This document shows, one piece after another, positions 45,334 to 53,413 of a DNA stretch of 64,000 bases; position 1 is the stretch's first letter, and every line of letters begins with the position of its first letter. The stretch covers positions 62,001 through 126,000 of the forward strand of contig CBDIBE010000005.1 of NCBI GenBank assembly GCA_965276815.1, written 5' to 3'. The position numbers and the translations under genes are program-made. The DNA is from JAVVHH01 sp965276815. Lineage in GTDB: Bacteria; Pseudomonadota; Alphaproteobacteria; Acetobacterales; Acetobacteraceae. Under the pieces are notes generated by a model. That model was not told the DNA's origin. It made no database searches and worked only from the letters and a program-made list of their open reading frames with translations.

Positions 45334-45498
45334 CTAATGCTCCGGCGCCAACTCGTCGACGAGCCGCAGCAAGTTCTCCGGAACCGCCTCACGCGCAGCC
45401 GACCCGTACCGGTCTTTCAGGACGAGCTTGACCCATTGGTCGAACCCCACCGGGGCGCCCTGCTGTTTCGAATCCTGCCGTTCGCAACACGTGCACAT
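45334..45498 (-). CDS. 54-residue protein resembling the anti-sigma factor NepR
   Basis: This short frame lies in the otherwise empty 290 bp between mtnA and the SGNH-like gene. The product begins MCTCCERQDS and ends in FDQWVKLVLKDRYGSAAREA then VPENLLRLVDELAPEH. The pattern L..(Y)..A.EpVPe.LL.LlDEL is that of NepR, the EcfG-sigma antagonist of the alphaproteobacterial general stress response. No phyR or ecfG gene is adjacent and the ribosome binding site is weak, so this is tentative. A second in-frame ATG lies five codons upstream. Confidence 0.45.
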   Translation of the reverse strand: MCTCCERQDSKQQGAPVGFDQWVKLVLKDRYGSAAREAVPENLLRLVDELAPEH

Positions 45499-45572
45499 GG
45501 TGAGCAAATGCATTGGCCGGGGTGGAAGTTTCCAGGGTTTGGGACCGCTTGATTAACGAATCCGCGATGGCC

Positions 45573-46376
45573 TTAGGAATGTGCTCCTGCAAGCACCATT
45601 CGGGCCAGTTGCGCGCCGAGGCAGGCATGCAGCTGTTCGACAATGCGTATGCGGTCCGCTTTTGGCGTGCGCTCGAGGTCGATCTGCCCGTCATTGGCCC
45701 AACCCCGCATCAGATCGAACCTCCGGAACAGCAGCACGCCCTGCATCGACGCGACTTGTTGGAATGCGTCCTCATAGGGTTCGAGATTGCTGTTGGTTTG
45801 CAAGAAGCGCCTGAACTGCGGGTCGATCAGCACGAGGTCGGCATTGGCGGTTTGCACGGCTTCGACCCCGGCGACGAGCGTTTCGGCGAAGTCGCCCGGC
45901 GGCGTGTTGCGGACCGCCTCGATGGTTCCGGTCTGCCAAATCACGAGTTGATACGTGCCTTCGGCGAGGGCCTGCCGGATCAGGTTCAGCATCTCGGCCG
46001 CGGAACCTCCGCGGCCGCCGCGGACCGAGATTTCGACCTTCGTGCCTGGAACGGAAGCTTCCAGCGCCTTGGCCATTTGCTGCGGGAAGGCCAAGTCGCT
46101 GGCCGGCCCGTCGATCGGTTTCACGGGTGGCGTGCTGCCCTGACTGGGGAGTGTCCCGGGCGCGAAGGCGGCTTGCGGTCCGAAAATCGTGGCCGACCCA
46201 ACCGCGAGGACGTGCAATGTCGAGCCAGGTTGCAGCGCCGCGGCAACGTGCGGCAGCGCCGTGACCGCTCCCGCGGCATCGTCAGGCGCCTCGCACGTGC
46301 TCGGCGAAGCCGCGCCCGCTGTCCCAGCCAGACCAACCCCAAGCAGGCAGGCCGCGAGGATGCGTGTGAGAATCAT
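45573..46376 (-). CDS. Exported SGNH-hydrolase-like protein paired with opgC
   Basis: 267 residues with a signal peptide (ILTRILAACLLGVGLAGTAGA). The domain reads as an SGNH/GDSL-like fold: LHVLAVGSATIFGP at the first block, VRGGRGGSAAEML at the third (Gly/Asn region), LVIWQTGT, and LIDPQFRR near the fifth. The classical GDS serine appears as VGSAT and the last catalytic block is unclear, so activity is uncertain. Its ATG overlaps the opgC stop, pointing to a shared role on periplasmic glucans or another exported polymer. Confidence 0.65.
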   Translation of the reverse strand: MILTRILAACLLGVGLAGTAGAASPSTCEAPDDAAGAVTALPHVAAALQPGSTLHVLAVGSATIFGPQAAFAPGTLPSQGSTPPVKPIDGPASDLAFPQQMAKALEASVPGTKVEISVRGGRGGSAAEMLNLIRQALAEGTYQLVIWQTGTIEAVRNTPPGDFAETLVAGVEAVQTANADLVLIDPQFRRFLQTNSNLEPYEDAFQQVASMQGVLLFRRFDLMRGWANDGQIDLERTPKADRIRIVEQLHACLGAQLARMVLAGAHS

Positions 46377-47521
46377 GTCACCCGTGCGTTACCAGCGTGC
46401 TGTGGCGCCGGCAAGACCGCGGCGCGGGCTATGGCGCCTTTTTGCCGGTACCAGGCGGCGAGCGCCCCAACCCCCACCAATGCCGTCGCGCCAATCACGT
46501 TCACCACGCCCTGCACAATCCAGTCCGGCTGTTCCTCCATCGCCAAGCGGCCGAGGAAGGAGAGGAAAATGCTGACGCAGAACACTGCCAGCGAATGCTG
46601 CCCGCAAATAATGAAGGGTTTCGCAATCCAGCTCCGTAGCCATTTCGCGCCGAGCGGGACCACGCGGGACGTGAGCCAGGCGAGCGACAGGATCGAGAGG
46701 AGCCGCATCGGATGCAGGCCCTCCTTGTCGACCGCGAGCAGCACCCGTGCGGCCGCGGGCGGCATGCGAATGTCGATATCGGGGTAGGGCCACAACACCC
46801 AGAGCAAGAAAATCCCTGCCAGCACGAACAGCACGGCCAGCGCGTCATAAACCCGCTTGGGCCCAGGCAGCGTCAGCGGCCGATACGATTGCACGGCGCC
46901 GATCATGAACAGGAACTGCCAGGTGATCGGATTGAAATACCAGCCATCATCGGTCCAAGACGGAAGATTGAAGCCGGTCACACGGGCTGCAACGTAGCCG
47001 GAGAACGACAACGCCAAAAGCAGCAGCGGCGTGCGCAACAGCGGCATGACCACCGCAAAGAGCGTGAGCAGCGCGATGTACATCGGCAGGATGTTGAGAT
47101 AGGCCGGCTGATAATTGAGCAGCAATGCTTCGAGCATGGCGCGATAGGGTGCGTCGGCCAGCGCGTCGATATGGATCTCTTCGAGGTAGTTGGATCGGTC
47201 GAGCATCGTCGCCGAGTAGGAGACCTGCGCGCTGAACACGACGAACAGGAAGATGTGGGCGATGTAGAGCACCCAAGCCCGCCGCAGCACGTCCGCCCCG
47301 GCGAACACCCAGCCATTTCGATCCATGCTTTTGCCATACGCTATCCCGGCAGCGTATCCGGCGAGCAAAACAAAGACCTCGGTTGCGTCACATAGGGCGA
47401 AATTGCGCAGGCTGAAGCGGGCGACCCAGTTGTCCGGGATATGGTCGATAAAGATCCACCACAGCGCGACGCCGCGGAAGAAATCGACCCTCAGGTCGCG
47501 ATTGACGCCGATCAGTGTCAT
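46373..47521 (-). CDS. opgC: OpgC-family membrane protein (periplasmic glucan succinyl-transfer)
   Basis: 382 residues, ten or so transmembrane helices. The N-terminal signature DLRVDFFRGVALWWIFIDHI and NFALCDATEVFVLLAGYAAG is that of OpgC_C, a relative of acyltransferase 3 membrane enzymes. OpgC transfers succinyl groups to osmoregulated periplasmic glucans. No opgG or opgH is in the window. It is coupled with the SGNH-like gene, which could be an esterase or acyl-acceptor partner. Confidence 0.85.
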   Translation of the reverse strand: MTLIGVNRDLRVDFFRGVALWWIFIDHIPDNWVARFSLRNFALCDATEVFVLLAGYAAGIAYGKSMDRNGWVFAGADVLRRAWVLYIAHIFLFVVFSAQVSYSATMLDRSNYLEEIHIDALADAPYRAMLEALLLNYQPAYLNILPMYIALLTLFAVVMPLLRTPLLLLALSFSGYVAARVTGFNLPSWTDDGWYFNPITWQFLFMIGAVQSYRPLTLPGPKRVYDALAVLFVLAGIFLLWVLWPYPDIDIRMPPAAARVLLAVDKEGLHPMRLLSILSLAWLTSRVVPLGAKWLRSWIAKPFIICGQHSLAVFCVSIFLSFLGRLAMEEQPDWIVQGVVNVIGATALVGVGALAAWYRQKGAIARAAVLPAPQHAGNARVT

Positions 47522-47606
47522 CCCGCACCCTCTGACGGTGGCGATATGGCATGTCGTACCGAGGGGCGTATATCACAGAGTGGCGGGGGTGGCCGATCCC
47601 GCGTTG

Positions 47607-47852
47607 TTAGAAGATGCAGTAAGCCGCGTAGCCGATGGCGGCCCAGAGCGTCGCGCCGATGGCCACGCCCGCGGCAATCCCGCGCGCACCGTGCAATTGG
47701 TCCGGATTGCCGAACTGCTGGTCTGGATCCGGCAACTCCCCGCGGAGCAAGGGGATCAACTCCGGGCTCAAATTAGCGATCCGGCCCGGCCGCCGGCGGT
47801 CAATTTTGAGGTCGATCCCTTCCGACGCTTCGAGTTTAGGCCCGTTGCTCAT
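47607..47852 (-). CDS. Small membrane protein, unknown function
   Basis: 80 residues. A charged cytoplasmic N-terminus (SNGPKLEASEGIDLKIDRRR) and ELPDPDQQFGNPDQLHGARG lead to one C-terminal transmembrane helix (GIAAGVAIGATLWAAIGYAA). The chosen ATG follows CGGGGTC; an upstream start would add 22 unlikely residues. It lies between opgC and the PPC genes on the same strand. No family recognised. Confidence 0.55.
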   Translation of the reverse strand: MSNGPKLEASEGIDLKIDRRRPGRIANLSPELIPLLRGELPDPDQQFGNPDQLHGARGIAAGVAIGATLWAAIGYAAYCIF

Positions 47853-47965
47853 TTTCGACCCCGTTTCACCTCCCGCGGTCTGGCCAGCAGATGCCACCAG
47901 CCTCTGGATTGCCATCATCCTGCGCAGTAAAAGTTAACGATCCATTTCCAGTGTCGTTCTGCACC

Positions 47966-48304
47966 TTAAAAAACTTCGATCGGCTCGATCGCGAGTTCGA
48001 CCGTGATGCAAACCGGGTTGCGGCCGCGAACGAAGCGGCCAGCGTGCACACGCCCGTCCGGGTCGCCCACCGTCCCGTGCAGGTCGGCACGGCCGTCACG
48101 AATCTCGCCCACCATGGTCAGGATCTCGGCCGCCGGGCCCGAGACCTCGACCGGCGGTCCCCCGGCCTGCACGCAGGCGCGCGTCAGGCTGCCAGGGCCG
48201 CCGCGGACGATTGCGTGGCGGACCGCATGAGTGCGTGCGGCCTCTTCGATCCCCGCAACGAGGTCCGACCCGGCGGCCAGCCGAACCAGCAACAAGCCGC
48301 TCAT
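47966..48304 (-). CDS. PPC/DUF296-domain protein (second of a tandem pair)
   Basis: 112 residues. The PPC (plant and prokaryote conserved) domain is recognisable from LVRLAAGSDLVAGIEEAART, IVRGGPGSLTRACVQ, ILTMVGEIRDGRADLHGTVG and the metal-site-like LHG and VHAGRFVRG. PPC proteins form trimers; in plants they sit behind AT-hooks, but bacterial ones have no AT-hook and no settled activity. The ATG overlaps the stop of the preceding PPC gene (ATGA). Confidence 0.8.
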   Translation of the reverse strand: MSGLLLVRLAAGSDLVAGIEEAARTHAVRHAIVRGGPGSLTRACVQAGGPPVEVSGPAAEILTMVGEIRDGRADLHGTVGDPDGRVHAGRFVRGRNPVCITVELAIEPIEVF

Positions 48305-48759
48305 GCCGGAGTCAGCAGATCAAAGCCGCTGGCGTCGCGGATGACGCGGAACCCGGCACCGGCCGCCGAGGTGGCGTGTGCGACTAAGCCATTCGCGCCG
48401 ATCACGCTGCGGTCGGGCGCGAGATGGCCGCCAGCGACCCCGGAGCCGCCGGACAGCACGGCATGGCAATGCAGCGCCGGGCCGCCGTCCAGCGCCCGCC
48501 CGAAAGTAGCGCTCGCCATCACCAGCCAAGCGGGTTCCGATACCTCCCGCGCCGGCCCGTAATCGATCCAGCGGGCGCCTTCGGGCGTTAAAATCGAGGT
48601 GTGATAGAAGGCGCTCCGCATCGGACCTCCGAGGATCAGCAGGGTCGCGGACTCCCAGCCCAACCGCGCCATCTCCGCGCTGACGGCGCCTAGCAAGCTG
48701 TGGCCCCCCGCCAGCAGGATGCGCGCGTGCTGCGCCGCACCGGCCTGAACCGCGATCAC
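48301..48759 (-). CDS. PPC/DUF296-domain protein (first of a tandem pair)
   Basis: 152 residues from a GTG overlapping the ligase stop (GTGA). It matches the PPC fold more loosely and with a longer strand set: LGWESATLLILGGPM, WLVMASATFGRALDGGP, LHCHAVLSGGSGVAGGHLAP and VIGANGLVAHATS. The HCHAVL and GGHL segments supply histidines like those of the PPC metal site. Together with its neighbour it could form a hetero-trimer. Function unknown; the operon suggests acyl-CoA or polyketide-like metabolism. Confidence 0.75.
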   Translation of the reverse strand: MIAVQAGAAQHARILLAGGHSLLGAVSAEMARLGWESATLLILGGPMRSAFYHTSILTPEGARWIDYGPAREVSEPAWLVMASATFGRALDGGPALHCHAVLSGGSGVAGGHLAPDRSVIGANGLVAHATSAAGAGFRVIRDASGFDLLTPA

Positions 48760-50306
48760 GCGGCCAGCACGACGCCGGATTCCTGCAGCAGCCGGCGGAT
48801 TTCCGCCTTGGCGACCTTGCCGTAGCCGGATTTCGGCAGCTCCGGCCAGAACACGATCTGCGCCGGCCATTTGTAACGGGCGAGCCGGCCGTCGAGATGC
48901 GTCTGCACATCGTGCGCCGTCGCGGCCGCGCCGTCCTTCAGCACCAGCACCGCGACCCCGCTCTCGCCCCACTTCGGATGCGGCATCCCCACCACGCAGG
49001 CCTCGGCGACCGCGGGATGCAGCAGCAGCGCCTCCTCGATCTCGCGCGGATAGACGTTGCTGCCGCCGGATATGTACATGTCGCTGGCGCGGCCGGTGAT
49101 ATAAAGAAAGCCGCCGGCATCCAGGTGGCCGAGGTCGCCGGTGTGGAACCAGCCGTGCTGGAATGCCTTGTCCGTCGCTTCCTCGTTGTTCCAGTAACCG
49201 GCGAACACAGCCGGACCACGGACACAAATCTCGCCGGTCTCGAGCGGGCCGAGGCGGGCGCCCGCCGGGTCCAGGATCGCGATGTCCATGCCCGTGCGCG
49301 GCATGCCGCAACTGCCGATCGGGAAAGCAGGATCGTCCGTCTCGCTGTGCAGAAGCGGCGGCAGCACGGTGATGTTGCCGGTGACCTCGCCCAGTCCAAA
49401 ATATTGCACAAGGACGCGCCCCAGCTTGCGCAGCGCATGCTGCTGATCGGCGCGATACATCGGCGCGCCGGCGTAGATGACGTAGCGCAGCGAAGAATGA
49501 TCGTGCCGGTCCACGGCCTCATGCCGGGTCAGCATGGTCAGGATGGTCGGCACGGTGAACATGTTCGTGACCCGGTGCCGCGCCACCAGGCGCCAGACCT
49601 CTTCCGGATCGAGCCGCTCGCTCTCCGGCAATACGCTGGCCGCGCCGCGCGCGACCTGGGTCAGCGCATGGACGCCGGCGCCGTGCGAGAGCGGGGCCAC
49701 GACGAGGCTCGCATCCGCTTGCGTGGTGCCGGGCATCAAGTCGCACAGATGATTGGTGACGACGAACGCCATCTGCCCATGCGTCAGCACGCCCGCCTTC
49801 GGCCTTCCGGTGGTGCCCGACGTGTAGAAGAACCAGCAAGGGTGGTCGCGATCGACATCCGCCGGGTGGTCAATCGCACCGTTTCCGTGCAGCGCCTCCC
49901 ACTTTGTGCCGAGATCGAGTTCGAGCCGCACCGCCGGGTTGGCCGCGCGCGCCGCTTCCGCGTGCGCCTCGAAGCCAGTATCGAAAATGTGCACCGCCGC
50001 GCCGGAGGACTGAGCGAGGTAAGCAACCTCCGGCGGGCTGAGGCGCATGTTGGTCGGCACCCAAGTCGCGCCGAGCATCCAGCTCGCCCACATCGTCTCG
50101 AACAGGGCAGGGCCGTTGCGTCCATGCACCAGCACCCGGTCGCCATGCCGTACACCCCGCGCCGCCATGCCCGCAGCGGCGGCACGGACGCGCGTGGCGA
50201 GCAACCCCCAAGACCAGCTTTGTTCGCCGCGGATCAGGCCGGGCCGGTCAGGATACCGGGACCCGGCCTGCAACAGTAACCCAGCGAGATTGCTGGTTGG
50301 GATCAG
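48756..50306 (-). CDS. AMP-dependent acyl-CoA ligase, probable CTG start
   Basis: 516 residues, ANL superfamily. P-loop FYTSGTTGRPKAGV, A5-type block FGLGEVTGN, HTGDLG, hinge ITGRASDMYISGGSNVYP, and the catalytic lysine in LPKSGYGKVAKAEI. The homologous region starts at NLAGLLLQAGSRYPDRP, but no ATG, GTG or TTG lies just before it. CTG at 50306 gives the right length and overlaps the thiolase stop as CTGA, copying the ATGA/GTGA couplings around it. A TTG at 50273 would cut off the first 11 residues. It activates an unknown acid for the neighbouring thiolase or PPC proteins. Confidence 0.8.
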   Translation of the reverse strand: MIPTSNLAGLLLQAGSRYPDRPGLIRGEQSWSWGLLATRVRAAAAGMAARGVRHGDRVLVHGRNGPALFETMWASWMLGATWVPTNMRLSPPEVAYLAQSSGAAVHIFDTGFEAHAEAARAANPAVRLELDLGTKWEALHGNGAIDHPADVDRDHPCWFFYTSGTTGRPKAGVLTHGQMAFVVTNHLCDLMPGTTQADASLVVAPLSHGAGVHALTQVARGAASVLPESERLDPEEVWRLVARHRVTNMFTVPTILTMLTRHEAVDRHDHSSLRYVIYAGAPMYRADQQHALRKLGRVLVQYFGLGEVTGNITVLPPLLHSETDDPAFPIGSCGMPRTGMDIAILDPAGARLGPLETGEICVRGPAVFAGYWNNEEATDKAFQHGWFHTGDLGHLDAGGFLYITGRASDMYISGGSNVYPREIEEALLLHPAVAEACVVGMPHPKWGESGVAVLVLKDGAAATAHDVQTHLDGRLARYKWPAQIVFWPELPKSGYGKVAKAEIRRLLQESGVVLAA

Positions 50307-51469
50307 CGCAGCGGTTCCAGGATGCTCACGTAATTGGCCACCGCGGCGCCGCCCATGTTGAACACGCCGCCGATATCGGCCTTCTTGAGCTGCATCGCGC
50401 CGGCCTGGCCGGTGAGCTGCATCGCCGTGATCGCGTGCATCGAGACGCCCGTCGCACCCACCGGATGCCCCTTGGCCTTCAGCCCGCCGCTGCGATTGAT
50501 CGGCAGCTTGCCGTCGGGTCCGACGATCCCGTCGCGCAGCACCCGCGCCCCTTGACCCGGCGCCGCCAGCCCCATCGCCTCGTAAACCAACAGCTCGGCG
50601 ATCGTGAAGCAGTCGTGCACCTCGGCGAAAGACAGATCGTCCAGCGTCAACCCGGCCTGCTCCAGCGCCTGCGACCACGCCCTCGCGGCGCCGTCGAACT
50701 TTGTCGCGTCCCGGCGCGAGAGCGGCAGATAGTCGTTCACGTGCACCGCGGCGCGGAACCGCACGGCCTTGCCCATGCGGCTCGCGGTCTCGGCGTCGGT
50801 GATCACGACCGCCGCGGCCCCGTCGGAGACGAGCGAGCAATCGGTCCGCTTCAGCGGCTGCGCCACATACGGATTTTTCTCGCTCAGCGTGCGGCAGAAC
50901 TCGTAGCCAAGGTCCTTGCGCATCTGCGCGTAGGGATTGTCCACGCCATTCTTGTGGTTCTTCGCCGCGATCGCGGCCAGCGCGTCCGACTGGTCGCCGT
51001 AGCGTTGGAAGTAGCTCTCGGCGATGCGCCCGAACACGCCTGCGAAGCCGGCGGGGATCTCGCCCTCCTCCTTGCGATAGGCGGCGCACAGCAGATTGTC
51101 GCCGATCTGCGGGCCAGGCGTCGCGGTCATCTTCTCGACGCCGATCGCCAGCGTGAACCGCCCGCGCCCAGCGGCCAGGAAGTCGCGCGCCCCGTGGATC
51201 GCTGCGGACCCAGACGCGCAGGCATTCTCGTAGCGGGTCGCCGGCTTGAAGCGCAGTGCCTCGATCTCCTGGATCGGCAGCGAACTCGGGAAATCCTGCC
51301 GCGAGAAGCCATTGTTGAACATGCCGACGAAGACCCCGTCGATCTCGTCCGGCTCAAGCCCGGCATCCTCGATCGCTGAGCCGGCGACGCGGGCGATCAG
51401 GCCCTCCACATCCTCTTCCAGCTTGCCGAACGGGGTGTGGGCCCAGCCCACGATGCAGGCGTCGCTCAT
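50303..51469 (-). CDS. Thiolase-family acyl-CoA acetyltransferase (SCP-x-like)
   Basis: 388 residues. The nucleophile is in YENACASGSAAIHGA, the second block is FAEVHDCFTIAELLVYEAMG and the C-terminal one is GGLKAKGHPVGATGVSMHAI. The HDCF and GHPVGATG forms place it with thiolases of the SCP-x/lipid-transfer type rather than the biosynthetic PhaA type. GGAGGAAACC before the ATG is strong. No DUF35/OB-fold partner, usual for this subgroup, is adjacent; two PPC genes occupy the end of the operon instead. Confidence 0.88.
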   Translation of the reverse strand: MSDACIVGWAHTPFGKLEEDVEGLIARVAGSAIEDAGLEPDEIDGVFVGMFNNGFSRQDFPSSLPIQEIEALRFKPATRYENACASGSAAIHGARDFLAAGRGRFTLAIGVEKMTATPGPQIGDNLLCAAYRKEEGEIPAGFAGVFGRIAESYFQRYGDQSDALAAIAAKNHKNGVDNPYAQMRKDLGYEFCRTLSEKNPYVAQPLKRTDCSLVSDGAAAVVITDAETASRMGKAVRFRAAVHVNDYLPLSRRDATKFDGAARAWSQALEQAGLTLDDLSFAEVHDCFTIAELLVYEAMGLAAPGQGARVLRDGIVGPDGKLPINRSGGLKAKGHPVGATGVSMHAITAMQLTGQAGAMQLKKADIGGVFNMGGAAVANYVSILEPLR

Positions 51470-51483
51470 TGGTTTCCTCCGGG

Positions 51484-51972
51484 TCAAATACGAGTATGCA
51501 GCACGCATACCAGGGTAAACAGACGCCGAGCGGTCTCGTGATCGATCTCGACCTTATTGTCGAGCCGCTGACGCAAAAGCGTGGCCCCCTCGTTGTGCAG
51601 TCCGCGCCGTCCCATGTCGATCGCCTGGATCTTCTGCTCGCGGCCTTCCTCCACTGCCAACATATGGCTGTCGACCAGCAGTTGGTAGTCCTTGATAATC
51701 CCGCGAAACGGGCCGAGGGCGAGCACAAGCGCAGTCAGCGGCGCGTCGTCCGCATTGCGCACGTCGAACACCAGGCGCCCCTCCTGCACGGACAGGTGCA
51801 GCACGTAGGGACCGGGCTGGGCCGGGCGGTTACTGGTGGGGCAGAGCCGGAAGTGGTTCTCGATTTCGAGATCGGCGACCGCCTGGGCGCGGTCGGCTTC
51901 CAAGATGGGCGACAACCGGGTCAGCGACTCCCCATCCAGCACGACACGGCGGAGGCCGGGTGCGCGCGTCAC
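51484..51972 (-). CDS. UPF0262 family protein
   Basis: 162 residues. The family signature is complete: LHLSVQEGRLVFDVRNADD, LGPFRGIIKDYQLLVDSH, IQAIDMGRRGLHNEGATLL and VEIDHETARRLFTLVCVLH. UPF0262 is almost confined to alphaproteobacteria and has no known function. The GTG overlaps the DUF983 stop (GTGA), and the stop is 14 bp before the thiolase ATG, so all are one transcript. Confidence 0.92.
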   Translation of the reverse strand: MTRAPGLRRVVLDGESLTRLSPILEADRAQAVADLEIENHFRLCPTSNRPAQPGPYVLHLSVQEGRLVFDVRNADDAPLTALVLALGPFRGIIKDYQLLVDSHMLAVEEGREQKIQAIDMGRRGLHNEGATLLRQRLDNKVEIDHETARRLFTLVCVLHTRI

Positions 51973-52394
51973 TCGATTTCCGCTTTGACCATTCCAAGCT
52001 TCAGCATCAATCCGAGCGTAGCCCCTTTGATCGGGCGAAGCAGCAACAAGCAGAGCATGAAGCTGACCGGCAGCCAAACCGCGGCGTGTACCCAGAGCGG
52101 CGGATGCAGCGCGATCTCCATCCAAAACAGCAGCGGGACCACGATGTGGCCGACGGCGAGGATGACAAAATACGGCGGCGCGTCATCGGCCCGCACCATT
52201 CCGAGCGGGGCGCCGCAGACCAGACAATCCGGCACGACCTTGAGGTAGCCGCAGAAGACCCGGGTCTGGCCGCACGCGGGGCAGCGCCCCATGAGCCCGC
52301 GCCCGAGTGCCACGAGCAGCGGCGGCGACGGCCAAGGCGGGGACTTCGGCGAGCGGTCCGGTTGCCAACGGATCGGAGGAGTTGAGTCTGGCAA
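51969..52394 (-). CDS. DUF983 membrane protein
   Basis: 141 residues. Two cysteine pairs (GRCPACGQTRVF and DCLVCGAPLG) form a zinc-ribbon-like head, followed by APPYFVILAVGHIVVPLLFW and a second helix pair (AAVWLPVSFMLCLLLL), then RPIKGATLGLML. DUF983 genes often lie between coxC and SURF1 in alphaproteobacteria; here coxC overlaps SURF1 directly and the DUF983 gene is 22 kb away. The start is a TTG with AGAGG 11 nt upstream. Confidence 0.85.
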   Translation of the reverse strand: MPDSTPPIRWQPDRSPKSPPWPSPPLLVALGRGLMGRCPACGQTRVFCGYLKVVPDCLVCGAPLGMVRADDAPPYFVILAVGHIVVPLLFWMEIALHPPLWVHAAVWLPVSFMLCLLLLRPIKGATLGLMLKLGMVKAEIE

Positions 52395-52465
52395 GGGCGC
52401 CGCCTCTCATGCCGGGGTAGGAGTTGTAGCTTGATCCAACAACCGCGCGGGTCAACTGTCACGTG

Positions 52466-53098
52466 ATGGCACGCATTCTCGTGATCAATCCGAACGCGTC
52501 GCGGTCCTGCACTGCTGGTATCGAACAGGCCGTGGCCGGGTTCCGCGGCTTCGGCCCGGCGGTCGACGTGATCGACCTGCCGGAGGGTCCGCCGGCGATC
52601 CTGAGCTGGCGGGATTGGCACTCCGTGGTCGATCCGCTGTGCCGGCGCGTCGAGCGGGAGCCGGCCGATGTCTACGTCATCGCCTGCGCCTCGGACCCGG
52701 GGCTGGAGGCGGTGCGGGCGGTGACGGCGCGTCCGGTGCTGGGCGTGTTCCGCTGCGCGATTGCCGCTTCGGTGACGCGGGCGGAGCGGTTCGGCGTCAT
52801 CGCGATCGTGGACGCGTCCAAGGGCAGGCACATGGCGGCGCTGCGCTCGATGGGGCTGGAGTCACGGCTGGCCGCGGAAGTGGCGCTGAACGTCTCGATG
52901 GACGAACTGCTCGACCCGGCCGCCGCCCGCGCCCGGCTGATCCAAGCGGCGCAGGCCTGCGTGACGGCCGGAGCCGGCGCGGTCGTGTTGGGCTGCACGG
53001 GGATGGCCGGGCATCGCGCGGCGATCGAGGCGGCCTGCCGCGCGCCGGTGATCGAACCATGCCAGGCGGGCGTGGCGATGGCGCTGCTCAGCCTGTGA
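52466..53098 (+). CDS. Asp/Glu/hydantoin racemase family protein
   Basis: 210 residues. The fold opens with ILVINPNASRSCTAGIEQAV; the two catalytic cysteines are in VIACASDPGLEAVR and VVLGCTGMAGHRAA. Members racemise hydantoins or amino acids without cofactors. The neighbouring carbamoylase and hydantoinase genes make hydantoin racemase the likeliest role, although the strand is opposite. The ATG at 52466 directly follows an in-frame GTG. Confidence 0.85.
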   Translation: MARILVINPNASRSCTAGIEQAVAGFRGFGPAVDVIDLPEGPPAILSWRDWHSVVDPLCRRVEREPADVYVIACASDPGLEAVRAVTARPVLGVFRCAIAASVTRAERFGVIAIVDASKGRHMAALRSMGLESRLAAEVALNVSMDELLDPAAARARLIQAAQACVTAGAGAVVLGCTGMAGHRAAIEAACRAPVIEPCQAGVAMALLSL

Positions 53099-53155
53099 TG
53101 AAAAACCAAGACGCTATCCCCAATATCAAAAGCAACCGCGCAAAGGGGTTCAATC

Positions 53156-53407
53156 TTGGACACGACACCTATTGCACCGACGACGGACCGCCGCACCGTT
53201 GAGCTGACTCTGAGCGACGACCTCCTAAATCGGGCGAGCGCGGTCACGGACAATCTATCAAGAACAGTGGAGCAGCTCCTGGCGACGTTCGTAAACCGCG
53301 AGGAGGCGCGACGGCGCGATCCGGACGAGTTTCGGAAAGTCATCGAAGCCTTGAACGCTTTCCATGCCGAGCACGGATTTCTCTCGGACGAGTTTCCAAG
53401 CGTTTGA
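53156..53407 (+). CDS. ccdA: CcdA-type antitoxin
   Basis: 83 residues from a TTG with AAAGGGG upstream. The N-terminal ribbon-helix-helix is RRTVELTLSDDLLNRASAVT, and the C-terminal toxin-binding tail EALNAFHAEHGFLSDEF matches the CcdA consensus around FNARHGSFADEF. CcdA binds DNA to repress its own operon and neutralises CcdB; free CcdA is a substrate for proteases including TldD/TldE. The stop is 6 bp before ccdB. Confidence 0.85.
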   Translation: MDTTPIAPTTDRRTVELTLSDDLLNRASAVTDNLSRTVEQLLATFVNREEARRRDPDEFRKVIEALNAFHAEHGFLSDEFPSV

Positions 53408-53413
53408 CGGGCG

